A stretch of 64,000 nt of DNA from the NCBI RefSeq assembly GCF_009792295.1, contig NZ_CP039934.1, forward strand, positions 3,616,501-3,680,500, in the 5' to 3' direction. This document shows, piece after piece, positions 35,995-45,933 of the stretch. Each line of letters opens with the position of its first letter. Position 1 is the first letter of the stretch. The stretch comes from Myroides fluvii. GTDB taxonomy: Bacteria > Bacteroidota > Bacteroidia > Flavobacteriales > Flavobacteriaceae. Below the pieces are notes generated by a model. That model was not told the origin of the DNA, made no database searches, and worked only from the letters and a program-made list of their open reading frames with translations. The position numbers were made by a program, and so were the translations under genes.

Positions 35995-38900
35995 TTAATA
36001 ATTCAACTGTACCCAGCCCGTTTTCTGTTTACCGTGAGAGATAATAACGTAATAATAAGTACCACTTGGTAATTGATTTCCGCTCTTATCTTTTCCTACA
36101 AATTCATTTTTATAGCCTAAACCATGAGAATAGACTTCCATTCCATTTCGGTTAAAAATTTGAATTTTGGCTACTCCGTGTTCTGTTAAATCAAAGCGAT
36201 CATTGATTCCATCTCCATTCGGAGAGAATCCCTTCGGAATAGGGCAATCTTCAAAATCAACAGTAAAACTACTTTCATCATAACAGAATACTTCTTTATT
36301 GCCATTTCTTGTTACAATATAAATTGTCATAGGAACGATGACTTCATAATCTTTAAAGAGTTCAATTCCTCCTTCATTAGGTTCTGTATAGTATTTGCAA
36401 TCATTAGGCAATTCTGGCAATGTGAATGTTTCACAAGCCAATACTTCATTGTCAAATACAGGAGCAATGACTTCTGGCAAAATTTCAATTTTGAAATTTG
36501 ATTCGCCATAACATTGCTTTTCATCTTCGTGGTACACATAAAGTGTATTTTTCCCTACCACATTATAGACATCCCCCGCATTGTATCGCGTTCCTGCACC
36601 ATAAGGTTCTGTAAAATAAGCTTCTCCTTCTGCTAAGGCAGGTAAAGCTATTTCCTTACACACAAAAATATCTTTGATTTTTGTTGCCCCTAGTTGACGG
36701 TTAATTCCCAAGCGGAAACTTACTATTTTATCACATTTGGTAATCTTATTGGTTACCTTCATGAAGATAGTTTCTGCTAAAGGATCTAATGTAGTATACA
36801 TAGCCTCTATTTTATTCACTTCATTTTCAGCATCTGCCTGAGATTTGTAATACTCAATTGTCACATCCTCTACCGCAAAATCCTTGACGATGTTCGCAAT
36901 ATTCTCATCCAAGTTGTAATTATACGTACTACCTGGTTTTTTTGCACAATCATAAAGCGTTTTAGGCGCGTTGAGAATCATCGGTTCTTTTAAGAAGTTA
37001 AAACTCTTTTCGATGACCATCTCTTCTCCATTACAGTGTTCATACTTAATTCGACCCGTATACGTTGTCGATTCAGTAATCGTTACCGTGATATCTGTAT
37101 CTGTAGTAAGTACTTGTCCGTCTTTCAACCATTCAAAACTCGCGATTGACTCGCCATTTGGCGTAAAACGCCACGCTTCATTTTGTGCTGTCCAATCACC
37201 TGTGTTACGATCTGCTGGAAAGTGAGCTAAAGTACCATCTGCGTTTTGCATCCCTAATAAACCATTACCCTCATTCCAATCCTCACAAGGTTTTCTATTT
37301 TTTACATAGATTTCTACAATATTGGTTCCTTCATATAGAACAATCTGAGATGTTTGTGTACTTCCTTCAATATCGTTTTCATCATATGCACAACTAAACA
37401 TTCCCATTTGATATACATTAAATACTAAAGCACGACATGGATATGAACCTAGAATCTGGTAATTTACGGAATAACTATCTGGTGAGTCTGAAGGATCTGT
37501 ATCTTGTAAAACACCAAATATTGCATTAGCAAAAGGAGGGTCTCCAAAATCTCCTATAAAAGGAATAGGGTTATTATAGTCCCATCCACATGGATCATTT
37601 GGTTCATATAACCCCCCAGGTACTACTCCATCAATGCTAAATGTAATTGCCCCGTTGGTAGAAATGAGCACTTTGTTATAACTGTTGCCATAAAAACAGA
37701 AGTCAAACCCTAGATCAATGATATCCGACCATTCATCATCTTCCGTTAAATTTACAGCATCTCCTCCAAAGAAAGGGAATGGTGGTGCATAGTCAATCGC
37801 TTCAACTGCATACGTATCCGTTGATTTTATATCGTAATAATTTGCTTTTAAATCTAATGTATACGGATCATCTGAGCATATAATATACTCTCCATCCATT
37901 GAGATATCCAATTCAATATCATCTAAGGTAATCCCTGCACATCCAGGAGGGTGAAAGATTGAATAATCTTTTGGTCCTGTCCACCACCCTTTTTCTGTAT
38001 CCGAGCAAATTGGGCGTACAAATACTTTAAAGAAGGTTTCTTCAGGTACATTTTCTACGATATAAGAAGGATCTCCCTCCACAATAATACCCGTATCCGA
38101 TTCCGTTGGATACGGCTCTCCATTTTCGATAATAAAGACCTCCCATTTGGTTTGTCCCGGTCCTGGAGTCCAAGTTATTTCAAAATTAGTGGTATTTTCG
38201 ATTAACAGAGCATTCAGATCCGTAACATCTACACATGTATAGGGTTTAACTACGAGATTATCTACAGCTGCAGGCGGTTGCGTACCCGAATAAGGATCTT
38301 GGATCCATTCAAAAACAAGACGCATATTTTGGCCTGCAAATGCCGTTGCATTGACAACATTTCGCTGAACCGTAAATTGGTTGGCATTGGCAAAAAATAC
38401 GGTTGGATCTAATTCAATTCGATTAGCCGCTGGTGTAATTGCAACATCTACCGTTGGTGTAAATGACGTTGGCACCATCCAAACTTTCATAAAATCACTT
38501 GGTTCATCATCCCATCTCGGGTTAAATTCACCCATTGCTCGCCATACAAAAGAAATATCAAGCTGCTGTGTATTAGCAGGTACAATAAAATCTTTAAACG
38601 CGTGGATTACGGTTTCCTCATCCACAGTATACCTATTCGCAACCCCGTGGTTATTCGTTACATATAAAGAGCGAGTTCCATTTGCACTTACCGCATTTCC
38701 GGCCACCCATTGATGAAAATCATTGTGGTTGGTTCGAAAATACACATCCCCTTCAAAAGACTCATTATAAGGCAAGGCTTGAGGCGTCATATTTGGGATA
38801 TTAACGGCTATAGGTCCAATCCATTTGCTCTTAGTTGTGGCATCACAAGAGGTTCTCATCCACACATAGTAAAAAGAACCCGTGGTCAGATTGGCAAATG

Positions 38901-40593
38901 TGTAGGTATTTCCTGTAGCACTGCTATGCGTGGGTGTATCCGTATCCACAGCTAAGGGCAATGGATTTGTTTTCAGTATAAACTCATAGGTATCCACATC
39001 CGTAACCGGTGTCCACCCCACCGTAAAGCTGGTAGATGTGACTGCATTAACTTCCAAATTTTGCGGTCTACTACAAAGTACATTTCTCAAATCGACATTG
39101 TCAATAGCCGCAGGAGGTTGTGTACCTCCACTTGAGTCATTTCTCCATTCAAATACAAGGCGTATGGTTTCTCCTCGATAAGGCGTTCCATCAAAAAAGA
39201 TTAGTTCACTTTGAAACGCATTATTCAAATAATAGTTTGATCGTCCAAGTTGAAGCACCCCATCTGCATCTTCGTCAACCTCTTCATTAGCTAACAGTAT
39301 ATAATCGGCAGGTACAATCCACACCTTAAAGTAGTCATTGGGCCAAAATTCACCCTCTCCCATACACAGCCAATCAAATGACAGCTGTAATTCATTGGTA
39401 GTTGCATCGATAGAAAAATCTTTATACGCATGAGCAACCGTTGACTCCCAGTCCTCATCATCTGTTTCATAATGATGCGAAACCCCTTCATCATCACTAA
39501 TGTACATGGCGTGTGTTCCGCCGTTATTTACAGCGGTTCCTACCACCCATTTATTCACTTTATCTCCAAGGAAGACAAAGTTATTTGCTCCTTCAAAACC
39601 ATCCGTAAAAGGCAGACCAACAGGAATGATTTGCGTACTGAAATTCACTGGTCCCACCCAATCAGAAAACTCATCATCCGCACATTTAGCGCGAACATAT
39701 ACTTCGTATGCTGTATTGGCAGTAAGTTGCGTTGCGTTATACGTCGTGGCTTGCACTTCTACGCCCGCAGCGGGTGCACCTGTACCGGCCAATTGCACAG
39801 CAACTTCCCATTCCTCCTCTTGATAACCCGTAGTCCAATCGATTTGTACACCACTAACTGTGCGATTCGAAACCGTTATGCCCAAAGGAGTAGGACAAGC
39901 TGGAATATCTTCCACAATCACATTGTCAACATACAAACGCCAACCATCTAATCCTCCAGGTGGCACATGCCAAGCGATATTGACATTTCCTGTAAAGGGT
40001 ACCCCATTTTCATCTACTAAATACACAATTTCTTCGCGATACACGATATTATCATATTCGCGCAGCGGTACTAATTCATGAACAAAACTAGCAGCCGCTG
40101 TACCACTTGTTGATAGTACAACTTTAAAATCATTAGGTTCATTGTCAGATTGTACGCGATAGAAATAGCGCAATCTTTGATTCCCACTAAGTTGAATGGT
40201 TGGTGAGATTAACCAATCATCATTATCTCCATCATTGTAATCGGTATAAAATGCAGCGACTTGGTCTCCAACATAAGGATTACTGTCGTAATTCAAATCC
40301 CAAGTATCGTCATCCTCATTTCCATCTACAACAGTCCAACACTCTTTTGTTGGAGAATCTGAAGCAAAAGTTTCCACAAAAGGAAGCGTTGTAATTACAT
40401 TACAAACAGGATCCTCAAAAAATAAAGCTGAAGTGTGATTCGACGTACTTTGATTTGGAATGATGCTCGTATCAAACCAATCCATTTGTAGATCCTCAAA
40501 CCAAGTTTGCAACTTAGGTGAGGCCAAAACAAAGGCAGGAACGATCAAAAGGGCTAGTATAACCCCTTTGAGCAACTGTTTTCTCTTTGCCAT
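35995..40593 (-). CDS. Large secreted multidomain protein with T9SS type-B sorting domain
   Basis: 1532 residues from MAKRKQLLKGVILAL; the frame has a start 11 codons upstream that gives a poorer signal. Signal peptide about residues 1-25. Then comes a repeated module: three choice-of-anchor-J/MAM-like domains (about 60-235, 324-505 and 600-790), each followed by a fibronectin type III-like domain. The third is followed by a beta-rich central region with DWNEGNGLLGMQNADG. The last ~80 residues are the gliding-motility CHU_C type-B signal, starting CPIPKGFSPNGDGINDRFDL and ending GTYYYVIISHGKQKTGWVQL. It is likely exported by the type IX system to the surface as an adhesin or binding protein; no catalytic domain is visible. 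Monocistronic. Confidence 0.92.
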   Translation of the reverse strand: MAKRKQLLKGVILALLIVPAFVLASPKLQTWFEDLQMDWFDTSIIPNQSTSNHTSALFFEDPVCNVITTLPFVETFASDSPTKECWTVVDGNEDDDTWDLNYDSNPYVGDQVAAFYTDYNDGDNDDWLISPTIQLSGNQRLRYFYRVQSDNEPNDFKVVLSTSGTAAASFVHELVPLREYDNIVYREEIVYLVDENGVPFTGNVNIAWHVPPGGLDGWRLYVDNVIVEDIPACPTPLGITVSNRTVSGVQIDWTTGYQEEEWEVAVQLAGTGAPAAGVEVQATTYNATQLTANTAYEVYVRAKCADDEFSDWVGPVNFSTQIIPVGLPFTDGFEGANNFVFLGDKVNKWVVGTAVNNGGTHAMYISDDEGVSHHYETDDEDWESTVAHAYKDFSIDATTNELQLSFDWLCMGEGEFWPNDYFKVWIVPADYILLANEEVDEDADGVLQLGRSNYYLNNAFQSELIFFDGTPYRGETIRLVFEWRNDSSGGTQPPAAIDNVDLRNVLCSRPQNLEVNAVTSTSFTVGWTPVTDVDTYEFILKTNPLPLAVDTDTPTHSSATGNTYTFANLTTGSFYYVWMRTSCDATTKSKWIGPIAVNIPNMTPQALPYNESFEGDVYFRTNHNDFHQWVAGNAVSANGTRSLYVTNNHGVANRYTVDEETVIHAFKDFIVPANTQQLDISFVWRAMGEFNPRWDDEPSDFMKVWMVPTSFTPTVDVAITPAANRIELDPTVFFANANQFTVQRNVVNATAFAGQNMRLVFEWIQDPYSGTQPPAAVDNLVVKPYTCVDVTDLNALLIENTTNFEITWTPGPGQTKWEVFIIENGEPYPTESDTGIIVEGDPSYIVENVPEETFFKVFVRPICSDTEKGWWTGPKDYSIFHPPGCAGITLDDIELDISMDGEYIICSDDPYTLDLKANYYDIKSTDTYAVEAIDYAPPFPFFGGDAVNLTEDDEWSDIIDLGFDFCFYGNSYNKVLISTNGAITFSIDGVVPGGLYEPNDPCGWDYNNPIPFIGDFGDPPFANAIFGVLQDTDPSDSPDSYSVNYQILGSYPCRALVFNVYQMGMFSCAYDENDIEGSTQTSQIVLYEGTNIVEIYVKNRKPCEDWNEGNGLLGMQNADGTLAHFPADRNTGDWTAQNEAWRFTPNGESIASFEWLKDGQVLTTDTDITVTITESTTYTGRIKYEHCNGEEMVIEKSFNFLKEPMILNAPKTLYDCAKKPGSTYNYNLDENIANIVKDFAVEDVTIEYYKSQADAENEVNKIEAMYTTLDPLAETIFMKVTNKITKCDKIVSFRLGINRQLGATKIKDIFVCKEIALPALAEGEAYFTEPYGAGTRYNAGDVYNVVGKNTLYVYHEDEKQCYGESNFKIEILPEVIAPVFDNEVLACETFTLPELPNDCKYYTEPNEGGIELFKDYEVIVPMTIYIVTRNGNKEVFCYDESSFTVDFEDCPIPKGFSPNGDGINDRFDLTEHGVAKIQIFNRNGMEVYSHGLGYKNEFVGKDKSGNQLPSGTYYYVIISHGKQKTGWVQLNY

Positions 40594-40925
40594 AAAAATT
40601 TTATTTACTATTACTACTATTAGCAAACTAAATTAAATAAAATTTTAGTTAAAAAAACATCCTCTTAATTAAATAATCAAAATTATTTTGATTAAAAAAA
40701 ACATATATAAAATAAATAACACAAAATACAAGACAATATGGCAATTTAATAAAACCACAAGGTCATGAAAATTTATTTTTTTTAACATTTCAATCCCCTC
40801 TTTTTTTGGTCTTTTGCTATCGAACAAGGGCAAAAAATAGGTATAAAAAAGAAAGAATCTTTACTGATTGCTTATCTTTTTCGTATATTCTGTAGGAAAA
40901 ATTCCCGTTCCATTTGATTAATAAT
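40594..40925. other. AT-rich divergent intergenic region
   Basis: About 330 bp between the T9SS cargo gene and the permease. Close to the cargo gene the minus strand reads TTAGTTTGC, a near match to TAnnTTTG. No gene or RNA is evident. Confidence 0.5.
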
Positions 40926-40933
40926 TACATTTG
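40926..40933 (+). promoter_or_regulatory. -7 promoter element of the permease gene
   Basis: TACATTTG (TAnnTTTG), 18 bp before the ATG; the transcript would have a leader of only about 10-14 nt. Confidence 0.55.
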
Positions 40934-40950
40934 TTCGAAATCAACAGACG

Positions 40951-42417
40951 ATGACGGAACAAAACGACGATAATTCAGGAGTACAGCGCAAACTCAAAGC
41001 TCGACACTTAACTATGATTGCCATTGGCGGATGTATCGGTACTGGTTTATTTATGGCCAGTGGGGAAGCCATTCACCAAGCAGGACCAGGAGGGGCGGTA
41101 TTAGCCTATGCAGCTATTGGGGTCATGGTTTATTTTTTAATGACATCTCTTGGAGAAATGGCAACCTATTTACCTGTATCCGGATCCTTCAGTACGTACG
41201 CTTCCCGTTTTGTAGATCCTTCTTTGGGCTATGCTTTGGGTTGGAATTATTGGTTCAATTGGGTGATTACTGTAGCTGTTGATGTATCCATTGCCGCTTT
41301 AGTTATTTCGTATTGGGAGCCTCTGAGTTTTCTTCCTCCCTGGGCCTGGAGCTTACTATTCTTTGGTATTATAGTAGGATTAAATACACTATCTGTCAAA
41401 GCTTATGGAGAATCTGAATATTGGTTTGCTTTTATTAAAGTAATAACGGTCCTTGTTTTTTTAGGCGTGGGTCTATTGACTATTTTCGGAATTTTGGGAG
41501 GTGAATACATTGGTTTTAAAAACTTTACCATTGGAGATGCTCCTTTTATAGGAGAAGGATTCTCAGGTAAATTCCTCACGGTTTTGGGGGTCTTTCTTAT
41601 TGCGGGATTCTCGTTTCAAGGAACAGAACTCATCGGAATCACGGCAGGAGAATCTGAAAATCCAGAGAAAAACATTCCCAAAGCCATCAAACAAGTTTTT
41701 TGGCGCATCCTCATTTTTTATATCCTATCTATATTTGTCATTGGCTTAATTATTCCCTATACAAGTCCAGAACTTTTGGGCGCAGATATTACTGAGATTG
41801 CTAAATCGCCGTTTACTTTAGTTTTTGAAAAGGCACATTGGGCCTTTGCAGCTGCTTTAATGAATGCGGTAATCTTAACCTCTATCCTCTCTGCGGGAAA
41901 TTCCGGTATGTATGCCTCAACGCGTATGTTATATGCCATGGGAAAAGATGGCATGGCTCATCGTTCATTTGGCAAAACCAATAAAAATGGAGTCCCAATC
42001 CTTGCATTATTAGCAACTGCATTCGTTGTATTACTTATTTTCATCATTCAATCGGTTACCCCCCAAGCAGTAGATTTTATTTTAGCTGCCTCGGGTTTAA
42101 CTGGATTTATCGCTTGGTTGGGTATTGCTATTAGCCATTATCGCTTCAGACGCGCTTACCTTGCACAAGGCAAAGATCAAAAACAATTAGTATATCGCGC
42201 TAAACTTTTCCCCTTTGGTCCCATTTTCGCTTTTGTTCTCTGCTTGTTCGTAATTATTGGACAAGACAGCAAAATGATTTTAGAAGGAGTTGTCGATTGG
42301 AACGGAATCTTCATTACTTATATGGGTATTCCCTTTTTCTTGTTCTTCTATTTCTACCATAAATTGAAGTACAAAACAAAAGTAATTCCATTAAAAGACG
42401 TTGATTTAAAGAAATAA
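40951..42417 (+). CDS. lysP: Amino acid permease, LysP-like (APC superfamily)
   Basis: 488 residues with 12 hydrophobic segments. The first helix carries the APC-family signature IAIGGCIGTGLFMASGEAI, followed by SLGEMATYLPVSGSFSTYASRFVDP and, in helix 6, GFSFQGTELIGITAGESENP. This combination is characteristic of the AAT family and closest in memory to the lysine-specific permease LysP. It would import lysine by proton symport; substrate is inferred. Its 3' end faces a MarR regulator gene 78 bp away. Confidence 0.83.
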   Translation: MTEQNDDNSGVQRKLKARHLTMIAIGGCIGTGLFMASGEAIHQAGPGGAVLAYAAIGVMVYFLMTSLGEMATYLPVSGSFSTYASRFVDPSLGYALGWNYWFNWVITVAVDVSIAALVISYWEPLSFLPPWAWSLLFFGIIVGLNTLSVKAYGESEYWFAFIKVITVLVFLGVGLLTIFGILGGEYIGFKNFTIGDAPFIGEGFSGKFLTVLGVFLIAGFSFQGTELIGITAGESENPEKNIPKAIKQVFWRILIFYILSIFVIGLIIPYTSPELLGADITEIAKSPFTLVFEKAHWAFAAALMNAVILTSILSAGNSGMYASTRMLYAMGKDGMAHRSFGKTNKNGVPILALLATAFVVLLIFIIQSVTPQAVDFILAASGLTGFIAWLGIAISHYRFRRAYLAQGKDQKQLVYRAKLFPFGPIFAFVLCLFVIIGQDSKMILEGVVDWNGIFITYMGIPFFLFFYFYHKLKYKTKVIPLKDVDLKK

Positions 42418-42495
42418 CACTTTCGCAAAGAACACAAAGCTCCACTCCCCTCCTCTAATGGAGGGTTGTAACTCGCTGCTTACCGAAGAATAATG

Positions 42496-43161
42496 TTACA
42501 CTTTTGCACGATGCTGTAAGACAAAATCCAGTACTTCCATTTTACTCTTATTGTCCTTGAAAATGTCCTCGTGAAAGTTGCTTAACTTCGTTAGCAAAAA
42601 AAGCAAACTTTGCTTTTCAGTTACGTGTAAATCACCATTAATCATTTGAGCGAAATACTGAATTTCCCCCATTTGACTTGTTACTTCACGTTGCCCTAAT
42701 GCTGTAATTTCGATGATTTTACTTCTTTTATCAACTTCAGAATCTTTTTGGCGTACAAATTCAAGTTGAATCAATCGATTGATAATTTGCATACCTGTTG
42801 GCTTTTCTTGTGCGCTCAAGCGGATTAACTCCATTTTTGTCATTTCGCCATGTATCCATAAGTTGAGTAAAACAATCCAATTATCTTGGGTGGCTATAGC
42901 CTTATCTGCCAATAGAGATCGCCAATACACCTTGCTGTAGTTCGCTATTTTTAACAAAGCTAAAGCGATATGCTGTTCCGTAGTTACTTTTGTGTCTTGC
43001 AGTGCGGTGTCGTCCGCTACTATAGATTCTTCCTTTTTCTTGTGAATCCAGGTTTTAAATCCCTCAATATTTTGGGGATAGGTCGGCACTAACCCTCCCT
43101 CCGTTTCTTTTTCAAACTCAAAAAGAAGATGTATAAACTCAATTAGTAATTTGTGGTTCAT
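42496..43161 (-). CDS. MarR-type winged-helix transcriptional regulator
   Basis: 221 residues, longer than a typical MarR protein (about 150) because of an N-terminal ~75-residue extension. The C-terminal part has the wHTH: DNWIVLLNLWIHGEMTKMEL, RLSAQEKPTGMQIINRLIQL (recognition helix region), and the wing RQKDSEVDKRSKIIEITALG, then a dimerisation helix. A palindrome 28-48 bp upstream of its start may be its own operator. The ligand and targets are unknown. Confidence 0.83.
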   Translation of the reverse strand: MNHKLLIEFIHLLFEFEKETEGGLVPTYPQNIEGFKTWIHKKKEESIVADDTALQDTKVTTEQHIALALLKIANYSKVYWRSLLADKAIATQDNWIVLLNLWIHGEMTKMELIRLSAQEKPTGMQIINRLIQLEFVRQKDSEVDKRSKIIEITALGQREVTSQMGEIQYFAQMINGDLHVTEKQSLLFLLTKLSNFHEDIFKDNKSKMEVLDFVLQHRAKV

Positions 43162-43188
43162 TTTAACCTAAAACATTTAAATAACACA

Positions 43189-43209
43189 AGGCAATTTGCT
43201 TAATTGCCT
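43189..43209. promoter_or_regulatory. Candidate MarR operator
   Basis: Perfect inverted repeat AGGCAAT-N7-ATTGCCT, 28-48 bp upstream of the minus-strand MarR-type gene, in the position expected for an autoregulatory operator. Confidence 0.45.
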
Positions 43210-43545
43210 AATCAAATATATAGATTTAAAAATATCAGCTCTTTTACTGTATATTTACCAAATAAAACTTTATTCCCTTATTTTTACCAATACTTATTTC
43301 ATTCTACAACACTATATTTAGTGTTTACGCCCAAACATTCTCAAATTGCGAATATTGTGTTTTTATAAAAAAAATAACATTAACTTCATTTAGAAGTAAT
43401 ACTACTGAGAAACCTACCTTTTTTCTATTTTTGACTTCTTGTTTTCACATCTAGTAGGAGATTGCAAACACAACTCCCCCATCATATTGGTCACAAAAGA
43501 GAAAAGTCCTACCTTAGTACACGATAAAATTAATCACACAATAGC
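43210..43545. other. Intergenic region between the MarR and peptidase genes
   Basis: About 335 AT-rich bases with no gene I can support. Near the peptidase gene, TACCTTAG at 43509-43516 is an imperfect match to the TAnnTTTG promoter element. Confidence 0.45.
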
Positions 43546-45738
43546 ATGAAAAAAATACACTTACTTGCTCTGGCTATACTTTCGAGTAATTGTCTACTTG
43601 CGCAACGCAATTTGACTATACAAGAAGCAACCTTGGGGCAGTATACTTCTTTTGCTCCTGCAAAGATTACACAACCTAGCTGGAAAGACGCCAACACGTT
43701 GACGCATTTGAACGCTAAACGAGACAGCATGTTTATTCGTCCGGTTTCTACTCAATGGAGTTCGTCTTTTTTACTTACTACTACAGACTTAAATCAGGCG
43801 TTAGGACAATCGATTACAGAAGCTAAGTTCAAGGTTACTACTTTTCCTTCTGACCTGGTTTGGAAGAGTGAAACCATTTTCGCTTTTTCTATTGTTGATA
43901 CGGAGTCTAAATTCAGATGGTTGCTCCAATACAACACCAAAGATAAAAAAGCAGAAGTAATCCAAAAGGTACCTGTTCAGGGCCAAGAGTATACACTATC
44001 TAGAAACAGCGATTATGTCGCTTGGTTAAAGGATAACAACATTGTAATTGGCGATAAAAAAGGCCAAGTAATCGAGGTAACTAACGATACGGATTTGGCG
44101 ATTGTCCATGGTAGTTCTAATACACACCGCAATGAATTTGGCATCAACAAAGGCATGTGGTGGAGTCCAAAACAAGAACAGCTGTTGCACTACAGTAATG
44201 ACCAATCACAAGTAACCGATTATCCGATGACTCAATGGAATCCGCGGGTAGCTGAAAATAAAAACATCAAATACCCGATGGCAGGCATGACTAATGAGCG
44301 TGTTTCCTTGGTTATTTATGATGTATATACGCATCAAAAAGTTACTTTACAAACAGGAGATGCAGATCATTTCTTGACGATGGTCACTTGGGATCCTTCG
44401 GGCAACTATGTTTATGTTGGGATTTTAAACCGCGAACAAAATCATTTAAAACTAAACAAGTACAACGCGGCAACTGGTGTTTTTGAAGCTACGTTATTTG
44501 AAGAAAAATCCACTACCTATACCGAACCCTCACAAGGTTTAATTTTCAATCCGTCGGATAGTAAAACCTTTCTTTATCTTTCTGAAAAAGGCGGTTATCG
44601 TCAACCGTATTTATACACAACCACTGGAAAATTGGTACAAGCTTTGGGACATGAAAATGTGATTATAGAAAGCATTTTAGGTTTCGACAAGGACGGTAAG
44701 AACTTGTTTTACACTGGAATTACCAATCAAGGTTTGGACAGACAAGTGTTTAAAGTAAACATCAAGAAAGCAAAAACAGAACAGCTTACCTCGCGTACAG
44801 GTACACATGAGGTAGTTTTTAACGAAGATAAATCAGCATTCTTAGATTCATTCAGTAGCCTGGAAGTTCCCAACAAAGTTTCCATTGTACAAACTTCTAA
44901 TCAAAAGGAGCAAGAATTACTCACTGCTAAAGATCCTTATCAAGGGGTGATTAACATGCCGAAAATGGAATTAGTTACGTTGACAGCTGCTGATGGAAAA
45001 ACACCATTAAACGCTCGTGTTATCTATCCTACTAATTTTGATGCTTCCCAATCCTATCCTGTAATGGTTTATGTGTATGGAGGACCACATGCGCAATTAA
45101 TAACCAATAATTGGCTAGGAGGTTCTTCCTTATTTTTTCACTATATGGCACAACAAGGTTATCTTGTATTTACCGTTGATAACAGAGGTAGTTTCAATCG
45201 CGGACGAGATTTTGAACACGTAATTCACCGTCAATTAGGACAACAAGAGATGGCAGACCAAATGATTGGTGTCAACTACCTCCAATCACTTCCCTATGTA
45301 GACCAAGAAAAAATAGGCGTTTACGGGTGGAGCTTTGGTGGTTTCATGACGACAACCTTATCTGTGACGCATCCTTCTGTTTTTAAAGTTGGCGTTGCTG
45401 GCGGTCCTGTAATGGATTGGAAAATGTACGAAATTATGTATGGAGAACGCTATATGGACACTCCTCAGGAAAACCCAGAAGGTTATGAACGTACAAGCTT
45501 ATTAAATAAAGCAGCGCAATTAAACAATAAATTATTGATTATTCACGGTGCTCAAGATCCTGTTGTTGTACAACAACATTCTATGCAGTTTATCGAAGCA
45601 TGTATCAAAGCCAATAAGCAAGTGGATTACTTCTTATATCCTACCCATGAACACAATGTACGCGGAATTGATCGCGTTCACTTAAATACTAAAATCGCAC
45701 AATATTTCTTTGATTATTTGGCTAAGCCAAGACACTAA
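43546..45738 (+). CDS. S9 family (dipeptidyl peptidase IV-like) serine peptidase
   Basis: 730 residues. Signal peptide about 1-19 (ending CLLAQ). The N-terminal beta-propeller (DPPIV_N, about residues 90-480) is followed by an alpha/beta hydrolase domain. That domain has VYGGPHAQLI and FTVDNRGSFNRGRDFE, the nucleophile motif GVYGWSFGGFMTT, the aspartate in HGAQDPVV, and the histidine in PTHEHNVRG. It is an exported enzyme, probably periplasmic, that removes X-Pro/X-Ala dipeptides from peptides. Length and motifs match bacterial DPP IV. Monocistronic, followed by a triple terminator. Confidence 0.93.
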   Translation: MKKIHLLALAILSSNCLLAQRNLTIQEATLGQYTSFAPAKITQPSWKDANTLTHLNAKRDSMFIRPVSTQWSSSFLLTTTDLNQALGQSITEAKFKVTTFPSDLVWKSETIFAFSIVDTESKFRWLLQYNTKDKKAEVIQKVPVQGQEYTLSRNSDYVAWLKDNNIVIGDKKGQVIEVTNDTDLAIVHGSSNTHRNEFGINKGMWWSPKQEQLLHYSNDQSQVTDYPMTQWNPRVAENKNIKYPMAGMTNERVSLVIYDVYTHQKVTLQTGDADHFLTMVTWDPSGNYVYVGILNREQNHLKLNKYNAATGVFEATLFEEKSTTYTEPSQGLIFNPSDSKTFLYLSEKGGYRQPYLYTTTGKLVQALGHENVIIESILGFDKDGKNLFYTGITNQGLDRQVFKVNIKKAKTEQLTSRTGTHEVVFNEDKSAFLDSFSSLEVPNKVSIVQTSNQKEQELLTAKDPYQGVINMPKMELVTLTAADGKTPLNARVIYPTNFDASQSYPVMVYVYGGPHAQLITNNWLGGSSLFFHYMAQQGYLVFTVDNRGSFNRGRDFEHVIHRQLGQQEMADQMIGVNYLQSLPYVDQEKIGVYGWSFGGFMTTTLSVTHPSVFKVGVAGGPVMDWKMYEIMYGERYMDTPQENPEGYERTSLLNKAAQLNNKLLIIHGAQDPVVVQQHSMQFIEACIKANKQVDYFLYPTHEHNVRGIDRVHLNTKIAQYFFDYLAKPRH

Positions 45739-45758
45739 TCAAGCCAATAGATTAATCA

Positions 45759-45869
45759 AACAGCGGATAATTCTTAGAGTTATCCGCTGTTTTTTTAATA
45801 AAAAGAGCCTGTATACGGATATACAGGCTGTTTTTTTAATAAAAAGAGCCTGTATACGGATATACAGGC
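45759..45869. terminator. Triple hairpin terminator with a 41-bp tandem duplication
   Basis: Hairpin 1 (ACAGCGGATAA / TTATCCGCTGT plus T7) ends the peptidase gene. Hairpins 2 and 3 are identical: GCCTGTATA-CGGA-TATACAGGC at 45807-45828 and 45848-45869. The unit including the T-run and AATAAAAAGA is repeated with a period of 41 bp. On the minus strand each is followed by CTCTTTTTATT, so the block also serves the convergent SUKH gene. Confidence 0.9.
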
Positions 45870-45933
45870 CTGACAAACTAAAAAAACGCATCAATTCTTA
45901 CTCTAGTGAATAAGTAATTTTATTTTCTATTTT

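Noticed and set aside
36971..40394. Several plus-strand open frames antisense to the T9SS cargo gene
   Set aside because: All lie in other frames of a continuous 1532-codon gene with a signal peptide and sorting domain.
43546..43986. Minus-strand frames opposite the peptidase gene
   Set aside because: Shadows of the plus-strand peptidase, which has a signal peptide and full catalytic triad.
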